Positions 1-10,120 of a DNA stretch of 29,770 nucleotides are shown one piece after another (within the stretch, counting starts at the first letter, position 1; the number at the start of each line of letters is the position of its first letter). Below the pieces are notes generated by a model, which saw nothing but the letters and a program-made list of their open reading frames with translations, was not told where the DNA came from and searched no databases. Made by a program: the position numbers and the translations under genes. This DNA is from Nevskia sp035651715 (GTDB lineage Bacteria; Pseudomonadota; Gammaproteobacteria; Nevskiales; Nevskiaceae): the NCBI GenBank assembly GCA_035651715.1, contig DASRFD010000107.1, positions 1 to 29,770 of the forward strand, given 5' to 3'.

Positions 1-1493
1 CCAAGCAGCTGGTCAACCAGGAAATCTACGATGCCTTGACCATGCTGCAGCACCGCGGCCAGGACGCGGCGGGGATCATCACCAACGAGGGTGACCGCCT
101 GTACCTGCACAAGGACAACGGCCTGGTGCGCGATGTGTTCCACTCCGACGACACCATGATCCGCCTGCGCGGCAACATGGGCGTGGGCCATGTGCGCTAT
201 CCCACCGCCGGCAGCAGCACCTCGGCCGAGGCGCAGCCGTTCTATACCAATACCCCGTTCGGCATCTGCCTGTCGCACAACGGCAACCTGACGAATGCCG
301 AGCAGCTCAAGCACGAGCTGTTCGCCGAGGACCGCCGCCACCTGAACACCGATTCGGATTCGGAGGTGCTGCTCAACGTCTTCGCCCACGAGCTGATGAT
401 GTGCAATACCCTCCGGGTGACCCCCAACGAGGTGTTCAAGGCGGTATCGGAAGTGCATCGCCGCGCCCGCGGCGCCTACGCCTGCGTCGCCCTCATCAGC
501 GGCTACGGCATCGTCGGCTTCCGCGACCCCTTCGGCATCCGCCCGGTGGTCTACGGCCGCCGCGAGGGCACCTACGGCACCGACTACATGATCGCCTCGG
601 AATCGGTGGCGCTGGACGCGGCCGGCTTCGAGCTGCTCGGCGACATCGCCCCCGGCGAAGCGGTCTACATCACGCTCGACGGCAAGCTGCACAAGCGCCA
701 GTGCGCCACCAACCCGAGCTATTCGCCCTGCATTTTCGAGCACGTCTACCTGGCGCGTCCGGACTCGGTGATGGACGGCATCTACGTCTACAAGGCGCGC
801 CTGCGCATGGGCGAGAAGCTGGCCGACAAGATCCAGCGCGAGTGGCCGGACCACGACATCGACGTGGTCATCCCGATCCCCGACACCAGCCGCGTCGCCG
901 GCGCCGAGCTGGCCAACCGCTTGGGCGTGAAATACCGCGAGGGCTTCGTCAAGAACCGCTACATCGGCCGCACCTTCATCATGCCGGGCCAGGCGCAGCG
1001 CAAAAAGTCGGTCCGCCAGAAACTCAATCCGATCGACCTGGAGTTCAACGGCAAGAACGTGCTGCTGGTCGACGACTCCATCGTCCGCGGCACCACCTCG
1101 CAGGAAATCATCCAGATGGCGCGCGACGCCGGCGCCAAGAAGGTCTATTTCGCCTCGGCGGCACCGCCGGTCAAGTACCCCAACGTCTACGGCATCGACA
1201 TGCCGACCACCAGCGAGCTGGTGGCCCACGGCCGCAGTCACGACGAGCTGGAGCTGCTGCTCGGCGCCGACCGCCTGATCTACCAGGATTTGAACGACCT
1301 GATCGAAGCGGTGCGCCACAAGCACTCGAAAATCCAGCGCTTCGACACCTCGGTGTTCACCGGCGAATACGTCACCCAGGACGTCAACGAGGACTACCTC
1401 AACCAGCTCGAGCTGTTCCGCTCCGACGCCGCCAAGGAAGCGCGCCGCGTGCGCGCCGGCAATGTCGTGATCGAGCTGCACAACGCCCGCTGA
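1..1493 (+). CDS. purF: Amidophosphoribosyltransferase (5' end missing)
   Basis: PurF makes 5-phosphoribosylamine from PRPP and glutamine, the first committed step of purine synthesis. The reading frame is already open at base 3, so the gene begins upstream of the window; the first Met at base 36 is internal (family motif LQHRGQDAAG follows it). The catalytic N-terminal Cys2 is therefore not visible. Visible landmarks are the glutaminase segments GHVRYPTAGSS and SHNGNLTNA, the conserved FVKNRY.GRTFIMPGQ stretch, and the PRPP-binding loop VLLVDDSIVRGTTS. The protein ends normally at TGA 1491-1493, with family-typical C-terminal length. In related genomes cvpA lies upstream and metZ downstream; metZ is indeed next here. 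Only the truncation by the window edge is unusual. Confidence 0.97.
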   Translation, partial: KQLVNQEIYDALTMLQHRGQDAAGIITNEGDRLYLHKDNGLVRDVFHSDDTMIRLRGNMGVGHVRYPTAGSSTSAEAQPFYTNTPFGICLSHNGNLTNAEQLKHELFAEDRRHLNTDSDSEVLLNVFAHELMMCNTLRVTPNEVFKAVSEVHRRARGAYACVALISGYGIVGFRDPFGIRPVVYGRREGTYGTDYMIASESVALDAAGFELLGDIAPGEAVYITLDGKLHKRQCATNPSYSPCIFEHVYLARPDSVMDGIYVYKARLRMGEKLADKIQREWPDHDIDVVIPIPDTSRVAGAELANRLGVKYREGFVKNRYIGRTFIMPGQAQRKKSVRQKLNPIDLEFNGKNVLLVDDSIVRGTTSQEIIQMARDAGAKKVYFASAAPPVKYPNVYGIDMPTTSELVAHGRSHDELELLLGADRLIYQDLNDLIEAVRHKHSKIQRFDTSVFTGEYVTQDVNEDYLNQLELFRSDAAKEARRVRAGNVVIELHNAR

Positions 1494-1499
1494 GCTTCG

Positions 1500-1508
1500 T
1501 GGTACGAT
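1500..1508 (+). promoter_or_regulatory. Extended -10 promoter for the metZ leader
   Basis: TG-G-TACGAT sits just after the purF stop: a TGn extension followed by a hexamer matching TATAAT at 4 of 6 positions. No good -35 hexamer is visible at 16-18 bp. Transcription starting about 6 nt downstream (near 1514) would begin exactly at the 5' stem of the SAM-II aptamer, which is the main support for this call. Confidence 0.45.
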
Positions 1509-1511
1509 GAC

Positions 1512-1567
1512 GCCGCGCCGATTTGTAGCCAGCTTGCGGGGCGCGTAATAAATTCTGCTAAAAGGGC
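1512..1567 (+). promoter_or_regulatory. SAM-II riboswitch aptamer upstream of metZ
   Basis: This segment carries the SAM-II (metA-type) aptamer pattern, which binds S-adenosylmethionine. Stem P1 is CGCGCC (1514-1519) with GGCGCG (1540-1545), a perfect 6-bp match. The loop has the conserved GATTTG (1520-1525) and GCTTGC (1532-1537). After P1 come CGTAATAAA (1544-1552) and GCTAAAAGGG (1557-1566). The pseudoknot can form: AGC (1531-1533) with GCT (1557-1559), and GCC (1528-1530) with GGC (1565-1567). The 3' half is nearly identical to the SAM-II RNA of known crystal structure, as I recall it. The target gene, metZ, is a classic SAM-II target. A terminator starts 4 nt downstream, so control is probably by transcription attenuation. 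SAM-II is best known from Alphaproteobacteria, so its presence in this gammaproteobacterial-looking genome is notable. Confidence 0.9.
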
Positions 1568-1570
1568 GAG

Positions 1571-1605
1571 AAAAAGCCCGTAAGCGCTCGCTGGCGGGCT
1601 TTTTT
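1571..1605 (+). terminator. Rho-independent terminator, expression platform of the SAM-II switch
   Basis: AAAAAGCCCG (1571-1580) pairs perfectly with CGGGCTTTTT (1595-1604), and the 3' side of the stem forms a run of six T (1600-1605). The 14-nt loop contains a small inner hairpin (AGCG/CGCT). It can end the purF transcript and, because it follows the aptamer, can attenuate metZ. GGGC (1564-1567), which is tied up in the aptamer pseudoknot when SAM is bound, could otherwise pair with GCCC (1576-1579). Alternatively GCGAG (1566-1570) could pair with CTCGC (1587-1591). Either pairing would open the terminator. The anti-terminator is an inference. Confidence 0.9.
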
Positions 1606-1630
1606 GTTGCGCGATTGGAAGATGTTGAAG

Positions 1631-2812
1631 ATGAACGAAGAATTCGACCCCAGCTGGGGCAGCGCCACCCTCGGGATCCGCGCCGCCGAGCCCCGCACCG
1701 AGGAGCGCGAGCACTCGGCTGCGCTGCACCTGACCTCCTCCTTCGTCTATCGCAGCGCCGCCCAGGCGGCGGCGGTATTCACCGGCCAGGAGCCGGGCAA
1801 CATTTACTCCCGCTTCACCAATCCCACCGTCCATGCCTTCGAGAAGCGCCTGGCGGCGATGGAGGGGGGCGACAGCTGCGTCGCCACCGCCAGCGGCATG
1901 GCCGCGATCATGTCGATGCTGCTGGCCCTGCTCAAGGCCGGCGACCACCTGGTGGTGTCGCGCACCGTGTTCGGCTCGACCATCAACCTGCTGAACAACG
2001 TCTTCTCCCGGTTCGGGATCAGCACCACCTACGTCGACGGCGCCGACCTCGGCGCCTGGTCGGCGGCGATCCGCCCCGAAACCAGGCTGCTGTTCGTCGA
2101 GACGCCGAACAACCCGCTGACCGACCTGGCCGACATCGCGGCGCTGGCGCAGATCGCCCATGGCGCCGGCGCCCTGCTGGCGGTGGACAACTGCTTCCTG
2201 ACGCCGGTGCTGCAGAAACCCCTGGCGCTGGGCGCGGACCTGGTGATCCACTCCGCCACCAAGTACCTGGATGGGCAGGGCCGCTGCGTCGGCGGCGCCG
2301 TGGTCGGCGATGCGGAACGCGTCGGCAAGGACGTGTTCGGCTTCATGCGCACCGCGGGGCCGTGCATGAGCCCGTTCAACGCCTGGGTCTTCCTCAAGGG
2401 CCTGGAGACACTGCAGCTGCGCATGCGCGCGCACTGCGAGGCGGCCCACAAGCTGGCGCTGTGGCTGCGCGAGCAGCCGGGAATCTCGCGGGTGTATTAC
2501 CCGGGCCTGCCGGACCATCCGCAGCACGAGCTGGCCAAACGCCAGCAGCAGGGCTACGGCGGCATCGTCGCCTTCGAGGTCAAGGGCGGCCGGGCCGAGG
2601 CCTGGAAGCTGATCGACGCGGTGAAGATGATCTCGATCACCGCCAACCTGGGCGACACCCGCAGCACCATCACCCATCCCGCCAGCACCACCCACGGCCG
2701 CATCACGGCCGAGGCGCGGGAGGCCGCCGGCATCCGCGAAAGCCTGGTGCGGCTGGCGGTGGGGCTGGAGGACGTGGAAGACATCATTGCCGACCTGGCC
2801 CGCGGCCTGTGA
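1631..2812 (+). CDS. metZ: O-succinylhomoserine sulfhydrylase
   Basis: MetZ is a PLP enzyme of the Cys/Met metabolism family; it converts O-succinylhomoserine and sulfide to homocysteine in methionine synthesis. The 393-residue protein has the family landmarks NIYSRFTNPTV near the N terminus, SGMAAI, VDNCFLTP, and the PLP-lysine motif HSATKYLDGQGR with Lys211. NLGDTRSTITHPA lies near the C terminus. I chose ATG 1631 because GGAAG (1617-1621) lies 9 nt upstream. An in-frame TTG at 1604 falls in the T-tract of the terminator, and ATG 1622 has no spacing to the ribosome site. The SAM-II leader fits this function. The Asn-rich active-site pattern and the recalled Pseudomonas MetZ similarity favour MetZ over MetB or MetC. 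Confidence 0.95.
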   Translation: MNEEFDPSWGSATLGIRAAEPRTEEREHSAALHLTSSFVYRSAAQAAAVFTGQEPGNIYSRFTNPTVHAFEKRLAAMEGGDSCVATASGMAAIMSMLLALLKAGDHLVVSRTVFGSTINLLNNVFSRFGISTTYVDGADLGAWSAAIRPETRLLFVETPNNPLTDLADIAALAQIAHGAGALLAVDNCFLTPVLQKPLALGADLVIHSATKYLDGQGRCVGGAVVGDAERVGKDVFGFMRTAGPCMSPFNAWVFLKGLETLQLRMRAHCEAAHKLALWLREQPGISRVYYPGLPDHPQHELAKRQQQGYGGIVAFEVKGGRAEAWKLIDAVKMISITANLGDTRSTITHPASTTHGRITAEAREAAGIRESLVRLAVGLEDVEDIIADLARGL

Positions 2813-2828
2813 GCGGCCCGGCCTGCCC

Positions 2829-3464
2829 GTGAGCGCCGACGGCACCCTGCAGCGGCTGCGCCAGGTGCTGGCCGGGACCAGCGAGGCGCGGCGGCCGGTG
2901 GCGCGGATGGAGCTGCCGCTGAAGCTGGACCGCCTGATCACGCCGGAAGCGGTGGCGCGGCTGCGCGCCGCGGCGGTGCTGGTGCCGGTGCTGGACTACC
3001 GGGAAGGCGCCTCGATCTTGCTGACCCGCCGCTCCGAAAGCCTGCGCAATCACAAGGGCCAGATCAGCTTTCCCGGCGGCCGCCGCGACGAGGCCGACGC
3101 CGACCTGACCGCCGCCGCCCTGCGCGAGGCCCAGGAGGAGGTCGGCCTGGACCCGGCCACGGTTTCGGTGATCGGCTATCTCGACGACTATCCGACCCTG
3201 ACCGGCTACCGCATCACCCCGGTGGTCGGCGTGGTGCGCCAGGCCTTCACTCCGGTGATCGACCCGGGCGAGGTGGCCGAAACCTTCCGGCTGCCGCTCG
3301 AGGTGCTGCTGGCGGAGCGCAGCTTCGAGCGCAAGATGCTGAGCCGGGACGGCTTCAACGTGCCGTTCATGGAGCTGACCTACGCCGGGCACCGCATCTG
3401 GGGCGCCACCGCCGGCATCCTCTGGACCCTGCGGCAGAAGCTCCTCGGCCGTGACGAAAGCTGA
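2829..3464 (+). CDS. nudL: NudL-type Nudix hydrolase, probable CoA diphosphatase
   Basis: The predicted protein (211 residues from GTG 2829) has the UPF0035 signature LLTRRS...LR.H.GQISFPGG (residues about 65-84) followed by the modified Nudix box of this subgroup, ending ALREAQEEVGL. Members hydrolyse the diphosphate of coenzyme A. TGYRITPVVGVV matches the conserved region after the box. The start is uncertain: an upstream in-frame TTG (2787) would overlap metZ, so I prefer GTG 2829, 16 nt after the metZ stop, although no strong ribosome site is visible. It probably shares the metZ transcript. Its last 14 nt overlap the MazG-like gene, suggesting coupling of two nucleotide house-cleaning enzymes. 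Confidence 0.85.
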   Translation: MSADGTLQRLRQVLAGTSEARRPVARMELPLKLDRLITPEAVARLRAAAVLVPVLDYREGASILLTRRSESLRNHKGQISFPGGRRDEADADLTAAALREAQEEVGLDPATVSVIGYLDDYPTLTGYRITPVVGVVRQAFTPVIDPGEVAETFRLPLEVLLAERSFERKMLSRDGFNVPFMELTYAGHRIWGATAGILWTLRQKLLGRDES

Positions 3465-3831
3465 GCCCCTGGCCGAGGCCCTGCGGCTGCAGCTGGAAGC
3501 CGCGGCCGAAGGCTTCGACTGGACCGACCCGGCCGGACTGTGGGACAAGCTGGCGGAGGAGATCGGCGAGCTGCAGCAGGCCCATGGCCCGGCCGACCGC
3601 GCCGAGGAGCTCGGCGACCTGCTGTTCATGGTGGTCAACCTGTCCCGCCATCTCGGGGTGGATGCCCGCGCGGCTCTGGCCGCCGCCAACGCCAAGTTCA
3701 GCCGCCGCTATGCCTACATCCTGGAGCGGCTCGACACCCTCCCGCCGCGGGGCGACCCGTCCCGCCTGGACCGCATGGAACAGCTGTGGCAGGAGGCCAA
3801 GAGGCTGGAGCGGTATAAAAAAATGGGTTAA
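3451..3831 (+). CDS. Single-domain MazG-like nucleotide pyrophosphohydrolase
   Basis: This 126-residue protein starts at GTG 3451 inside the end of the Nudix gene. It matches the C-terminal half of MazG: GFDW near residue 21, the metal-binding pair KLAEEIGEL (EExxE type) and AEELGDLLF (ExxD), then VNLSRHLGVD and A..AAN.KF.RR. MazG enzymes hydrolyse nucleoside triphosphates to monophosphates and pyrophosphate. Full-length MazG is about 260 residues with two such domains; only one is present here, and there is no remnant of the other, so it is a short family member rather than an obvious fragment. The substrate cannot be told from sequence. The gene ends in an A-rich stretch before degV. Confidence 0.82.
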   Translation: MTKAEPLAEALRLQLEAAAEGFDWTDPAGLWDKLAEEIGELQQAHGPADRAEELGDLLFMVVNLSRHLGVDARAALAAANAKFSRRYAYILERLDTLPPRGDPSRLDRMEQLWQEAKRLERYKKMG

Positions 3832-3929
3832 CCTTCAAGGGATTAAACAATAAAATTCAGGGAAGCGCAGCTGCATCAGGGACGATGAACAACCTATAAA
3901 TTTTTCGTCTCGGCGGCGGGAGGAGCGGC

Positions 3930-4868
3930 ATGAGAATCGGGCTAATGGTGGATTCGGCGTGCGATCTGCCGCAGGAATTCTGCGCCGCGCACAGCATCAT
4001 CATCCAGCCGGTCACGGTCCATGTCGGCAAGGAGGAGTTCGTCGACCGGCGCGATCCCGCAGCCACCCTGGAGTTCTATCGCCGCCACCTGACCAACGCG
4101 GCGCACGCCGAGACGGCCCCGCTCAGCGTCGAGCAGATCAAGGACCTGTTCCTGGAGCGGCTGGTGCTGGATTACGACTTCGTGTTCTGCCAGACCGTGG
4201 CCAGCTCGCGCAGCCCGATCTTCGAGCATTCCACCCAGGCTTCGCTCACCATCCTGTCGGAATACAAGGCGGTGCGGGCCCGCGCCGGAGTGCCGGGGCC
4301 ATTCGCGCTGCGCGTCATCGACAGCCAGAACCTGTTCGCAGCCCAGGGCGTGCTGGCGGTGGAGACGGCGCGCATGATCAAGGAAGGGCATACGCCGAAC
4401 CGCATCCGCGAGCGGCTCGACAGCCTGATCCCGGCTCTCTACATGTACGGCCTGCCCAACGACCTCTACCACCTGCGCGCCCGCGCCAACAAGAAGGGCG
4501 ACAAGAGCGTAGGCTGGTTCAAATACGCCATCGGCAGCGCTTTCGACGTCAAGCCGGTGATCCGCTGCAACCGCGGCGAAACCAGCTCCATCGCCAGCAT
4601 CCGGCACTTCGACGAGGGTTCGCGGCGGCTGTGCGGCTTCATCGCCGAACGCATCCGCGCTGGCCTGCTGACCCCGACCTTGTGCGTCACCTATGCCGGC
4701 GACCTGGCCAAGCTGGAGAGGCTGCCCGGCTACGCCGAGCTCCAGGCGGTGGCCCAGGACCACGGCGTGACGATCTATCCCAGCGTCGCCAGCATCACCG
4801 CCTGCATCAACGTCGGCGAGGGGGCCCTGGCCTTCGGCTTTTGCGCTCCCGAGCACGAATACAAGTGA
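3930..4868 (+). CDS. DegV family fatty-acid-binding protein
   Basis: The 312-residue product begins MRIGLMVDSACDLP, with the DegV N-terminal DS..DLP signature at residues 8-14, and keeps the family layout: F(Y/F)RRHL after the first domain, VIDSQNLFAAQG in the middle, DVKPVIRCNRGET, and the GEGALAFGF end. DegV proteins bind a fatty acid; FakB partners with a FakA kinase in Firmicutes, but in proteobacteria the role is not established. GGGAGGAG (3918-3925) is a strong ribosome site 4 nt before ATG 3930. The 98-nt gap after the MazG-like gene is AT-rich for this window and holds a possible -10 TATAAA (3895-3900) without a convincing -35, so the gene may have its own promoter. Confidence 0.88.
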   Translation: MRIGLMVDSACDLPQEFCAAHSIIIQPVTVHVGKEEFVDRRDPAATLEFYRRHLTNAAHAETAPLSVEQIKDLFLERLVLDYDFVFCQTVASSRSPIFEHSTQASLTILSEYKAVRARAGVPGPFALRVIDSQNLFAAQGVLAVETARMIKEGHTPNRIRERLDSLIPALYMYGLPNDLYHLRARANKKGDKSVGWFKYAIGSAFDVKPVIRCNRGETSSIASIRHFDEGSRRLCGFIAERIRAGLLTPTLCVTYAGDLAKLERLPGYAELQAVAQDHGVTIYPSVASITACINVGEGALAFGFCAPEHEYK

Positions 4869-4890
4869 TGCCGCCCTGAGCGCGGCGAAG

Positions 4891-4922
4891 CAGGCGCCAT
4901 CACCGCGCAGCCATGGCGCCTG
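4891..4922. terminator. Hairpin between convergent degV and parA
   Basis: CAGGCGCCAT (4891-4900) and ATGGCGCCTG (4913-4922) are perfect 10-bp inverted arms around a 12-nt loop. A second small dyad, GCCGG-atc-CCGGC, follows at 4952-4964. There is no T-tract on either strand, so intrinsic termination is not assured; the location between two converging genes is the reason for the call. The rest of 4869-4986 shows nothing else. Confidence 0.45.
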
Positions 4923-4986
4923 GAACGGTTCGGGGGAACCCGGGTGACGGCGCCGGATCCCGGCTGCGCTCCGTCTGACCCGCGGT

Positions 4987-5757
4987 TCAGTCTGCTTCCA
5001 GCGCCTCGTAGAGCGCGACGTATTCCTGTGTCACGCGATGCCCGGGCTCGAGCTGGATCATCGGCAGGTGCCTCTCGTGCGATTCCTTCACCCGCACCGA
5101 GCTGGACAGGGTCTGCTCCAGCACCGGCTGGCCTTCCTCGCGCAATTCGGCCACGACGCGGGCCGGCAGCTTGGCGCGGCCCTGGAACTGGTTGACGACG
5201 ATGCCTTCGATCTCCAGCTCGTCGTTGTGGTCGGCACGGATCTCCTGCACGTTTTCGAGCAGGGTATACAGCGCCTGGCGCGCGAACTCGTCGCAGTCGA
5301 ACGGGATCAGGCAGCGGTTGGCCGCGATCAGGGCCGAGCGGCTGTAGAAGTTCAGCGCCGGCGGCGTGTCGATAAACACCGCGTCATAGCCTTTGAGCTT
5401 GTCCAGGGCCTGGCGCAGCTTCTGCACCTTCTGCTTGGCCTCCAGCTTCACCTGCAGGTCTTCCAGGCGCTTGTCCGAGGCCACCACGTCGAGGTTCTCG
5501 AACGGCGTGTTGGTGGCATAGGTGACGAACGGCGGGCTCTGCAGCGAGAAGCCCAGGGTCGACTCGAAGAAATCGCCGATGGTGCGGTCGGCCTTGTCCG
5601 GTTTGCCGCCGAGCAGGTATTGAGTGGCGTTGCCCTGGGTGTCCAGGTCGATCACCAGGGTGCGCAGGCCGCGCGAGGCCGCGATGGCGGCGAGGTTGCA
5701 GACGATGGTGGTCTTGCCGACGCCACCTTTCTGGTTGAACACCACACGACGAATCAC
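4987..5757 (-). CDS. ParA/MinD family ATPase (chromosomal orphan type)
   Basis: The product (256 residues) starts with the deviant Walker A motif FNQKGGVGKTT at residues 7-17, including both signature lysines (10 and 15), then VIDLDTQGNATQYL and IDTPPALNFYSRSAL as the Walker B-like and switch regions. It closely resembles the stand-alone ParA-family protein of Pseudomonas (RRVVFNQKGGVGK start, DLQ.KLEAK, IPFDCDEF.RQALY, GIVVNQFQ.RA). No parB or parS is nearby, so it is not the main parABS partition pair. The start is GTG 5757, with GGAG 9 nt upstream; the longer frame from ATG 5799 would begin inside a candidate -10 hexamer. Cargo or partner is unknown. Confidence 0.87.
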   Translation of the reverse strand: MIRRVVFNQKGGVGKTTIVCNLAAIAASRGLRTLVIDLDTQGNATQYLLGGKPDKADRTIGDFFESTLGFSLQSPPFVTYATNTPFENLDVVASDKRLEDLQVKLEAKQKVQKLRQALDKLKGYDAVFIDTPPALNFYSRSALIAANRCLIPFDCDEFARQALYTLLENVQEIRADHNDELEIEGIVVNQFQGRAKLPARVVAELREEGQPVLEQTLSSSVRVKESHERHLPMIQLEPGHRVTQEYVALYEALEAD

Positions 5758-5797
5758 AGGGAGCAGCTCCGGGCCGGGAAAAACGATTGTGAGGGGC

Positions 5798-5803
5798 ATT
5801 ATC
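5798..5803 (-). promoter_or_regulatory. Candidate -10 element for the ParA-family gene
   Basis: On the minus strand the hexamer GATAAT lies about 40 nt upstream of the GTG start, in the 163-bp divergent region shared with ppnP. No clear -35 is seen. On the plus strand TACGAT (5868-5873) could serve ppnP in the same weak way. No other structure was seen in 5758-5920. Confidence 0.3.
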
Positions 5804-5920
5804 GCCAGAATCGTGCCGGAATGGCGGGGTTTTTCACGCGCGGCTGTTACAAATCCGCGGCAGCGGCTACGATGCGCGGCCCCTCATGGGGGTCCACAGG
5901 AAGGTTTGCCGGGAGTTTCC

Positions 5921-6205
5921 ATGCTGAAGCACAACAGTTATTTCAACGGCGCGGTGCAGTCCATCGGCTTCGAGCGCAACGGCCTGCGCGCCACCGTGGG
6001 CGTCATCGACGCCGGCGAGCAGCACCATTTCAACACCCAGGCGGCGGAACGCATGACGGTGGTCAGCGGCCTGCTCAAGGCCAATCTCGGCGGCGGCTGG
6101 ACCAGCTTTCCGGCCGGTTCCTATTTCGAGATCGCGGCCAACGGCGGCTTCGACGTGCAGGCGGTGGGCGGGCCGGCGGCCTATCTGTGCGAGTTCCTCG
6201 GCTGA
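5921..6205 (+). CDS. ppnP: Pyrimidine/purine nucleoside phosphorylase
   Basis: This 94-residue protein has the length and pattern of E. coli PpnP (YaiE): N.YF.G.V.SIGF near the N terminus, VGV...GE..F.T...E.MTV.SG in the middle, and SYLCEFLG-like SYLC/AYLC at the end. PpnP is a small cupin-fold phosphorylase that releases free bases and ribose 1-phosphate from several nucleosides. ATG 5921 is preceded by GGGAG (5911-5915) at 5-nt spacing. It is a single gene, divergent from the ParA-family ATPase and convergent with acnA. Assignment rests on whole-length similarity rather than on catalytic residues. Confidence 0.9.
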   Translation: MLKHNSYFNGAVQSIGFERNGLRATVGVIDAGEQHHFNTQAAERMTVVSGLLKANLGGGWTSFPAGSYFEIAANGGFDVQAVGGPAAYLCEFLG

Positions 6206-6232
6206 GGTGACGCGGTTGCGCGGATGACCAAC

Positions 6233-6262
6233 GAAGAAGGGGCGCCGCGGCGCCCCTTCTTC
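6233..6262. terminator. Bidirectional terminator between ppnP and acnA
   Basis: A 30-bp perfect palindrome: GAAGAAGGGGCGCC (6233-6246), central GC, then GGCGCCCCTTCTTC (6249-6262). It is followed by TTT on the plus strand, and the CCTTCTTC / GAAGAAGG arms give pyrimidine-rich tails both ways. It lies between converging stop codons (ppnP 6203-6205, acnA 6279-6281). Confidence 0.85.
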
Positions 6263-6278
6263 TTTACCGCCGGTCCGC

Positions 6279-8930
<2,652 letters not shown>

Positions 8931-8999
8931 GATTCTTCTCCTGGTAAAGATCGATACCTACGCTGCCGGGAGCGGGCCCGGGGCGCCACTGCGGCGCGA

Positions 9000-9008
9000 A
9001 TTATAGCA
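9000..9008 (-). promoter_or_regulatory. Extended -10 promoter of acnA
   Basis: Read on the minus strand, TG-C-TATAAT is a perfect extended -10 element. Transcription from about 8993 would give a leader of about 63 nt. No -35 match is seen at 17 bp. It overlaps the ribosome site of the divergent lipoprotein gene, so the two genes share a very compact 89-bp spacer. Confidence 0.65.
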
Positions 9009-9019
9009 AGGAGGCTGTT

Positions 9020-10120
9020 GTGAGAGCGCTTGTAACGCTGTTGCTGACGTGTTTTCTGGCCGTTTCGCTGGCTGCCTGCGGCAGCAGCAGCGACCGCGGC
9101 GCGCCGGACTGGACCGGCCTGGGGCAGACCCTGGACGGCTTCGTCGACACCTCGGCCTCGCCACCCTCCGGCAAGGTCGGCGGCTACAGCTTCATCCTGT
9201 TCGACCGCTCCGGCACGCTTTATATGCGCGCCGCCGGCGACCACAGCATGAGCACCGTGGACGGCCTGGCTTCGGCCAGCAAGATGCCGGCCGCCGCCGC
9301 GATCCTGACCCTGGTCGACCAGGGCAAGCTGGATCTCGACACGCCGGTGGCCACCTACATCCAGAACGCCGGCAACCCGATCAACTGGCCATCCGACAAG
9401 GCGGCGATCACCACGCGCATGCTGCTGTCGCATACCTCCGGCCTGCCGGGGCTGGGCGACTCGCAGCCGCTGTGCCTGAACAACCAGCGGCTGACCACGC
9501 TGCGGGCCTGCGCGCAGCAGGTGGCCAATGCCAACCTGGTGTCGCAGCCCGGCGCGGAGTTCAACTACGGCGGCGCCGACTACCAGGTCGCGGGCTATCT
9601 CGCCGTGCTGCTGTCCGGCGCCTCCAGCTGGCAGGCGTTCTTCGACGGCGCCATCGCGGCGCCGCTCGGCGGCCTTGCCACGTTCACCTGGGGCGATCCG
9701 CAGACCGTGCTGAACCCGCGCATCGCCGGCGGCGCGCAGAGCAATGTCGCCGACTACGCCGCGATCCTGCGCATGGTGCTGGACGGTGGCTCCGCCAACG
9801 GCCGCCAGGTGCTGTCGGCGAACGCCGCCGGCGCCCTCACCGGCAACCAGATCGCCGGCCTGCAGCGGGTGAACTCGCCGTTCGGGCAGGACCAGGCGAA
9901 GTATCCCGGCTACACCCTGGGCCTGTTCATCTCCGATCCCTCGCTGCATCCGGGCAGTCCCGGTCCCGAATACAGCGATCCGGGGCTCACCGGCGTCACG
10001 CCGTGGTTCGACAACGGCCTCGGGTACGGCGCGGTGATCCTGATCAATGCCGACACCACCACCGGCGTCGACATGTGGAACGCGGCGCGCCCCATCATCA
10101 TCAGCCAGCTCAACGGTTAG
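9020..10120 (+). CDS. Lipoprotein serine hydrolase of the beta-lactamase (class C/PBP-like) family
   Basis: The 366-residue product starts with a lipoprotein signal (hydrophobic residues 4-19, lipobox SLAAC, Cys20), so it should be membrane-anchored in the envelope. The serine hydrolase motif SASK (Ser85, Lys88) begins the beta-lactamase/D-alanyl-D-alanine-carboxypeptidase-like domain, followed by LVDQGKLDLDTPV and MLLSHTSGLP, both typical of the family. Where class C enzymes have YxN, this one reads YGGADYQVAG; a glycine replaces Asn, as in some esterase-like members. GTG 9020 has a strong AAGGAGG (9008-9014) 5 nt upstream. The substrate is unknown: an esterase, peptidase or amidase role are all possible. 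Its stop overlaps that of mnmA. Confidence 0.82.
   Translation: MRALVTLLLTCFLAVSLAACGSSSDRGAPDWTGLGQTLDGFVDTSASPPSGKVGGYSFILFDRSGTLYMRAAGDHSMSTVDGLASASKMPAAAAILTLVDQGKLDLDTPVATYIQNAGNPINWPSDKAAITTRMLLSHTSGLPGLGDSQPLCLNNQRLTTLRACAQQVANANLVSQPGAEFNYGGADYQVAGYLAVLLSGASSWQAFFDGAIAAPLGGLATFTWGDPQTVLNPRIAGGAQSNVADYAAILRMVLDGGSANGRQVLSANAAGALTGNQIAGLQRVNSPFGQDQAKYPGYTLGLFISDPSLHPGSPGPEYSDPGLTGVTPWFDNGLGYGAVILINADTTTGVDMWNAARPIIISQLNG

Noticed and set aside
1604..1630. Upstream TTG (1604) or ATG (1622) as the metZ start
   Set aside because: TTG 1604 lies in the T-tract of the terminator, and ATG 1622 directly abuts the GGAAG; ATG 1631 has proper 9-nt spacing.
1394..2941. 515-codon minus-strand open frame opposite metZ
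   Set aside because: Antisense shadow of metZ with Gln/Arg/His-rich low-complexity translation; metZ itself is unambiguous.
4987..5757. parABS partition locus
   Set aside because: Only the ATPase is present; no parB follows and I saw no parS-like palindrome, so this is an orphan ParA-family gene.
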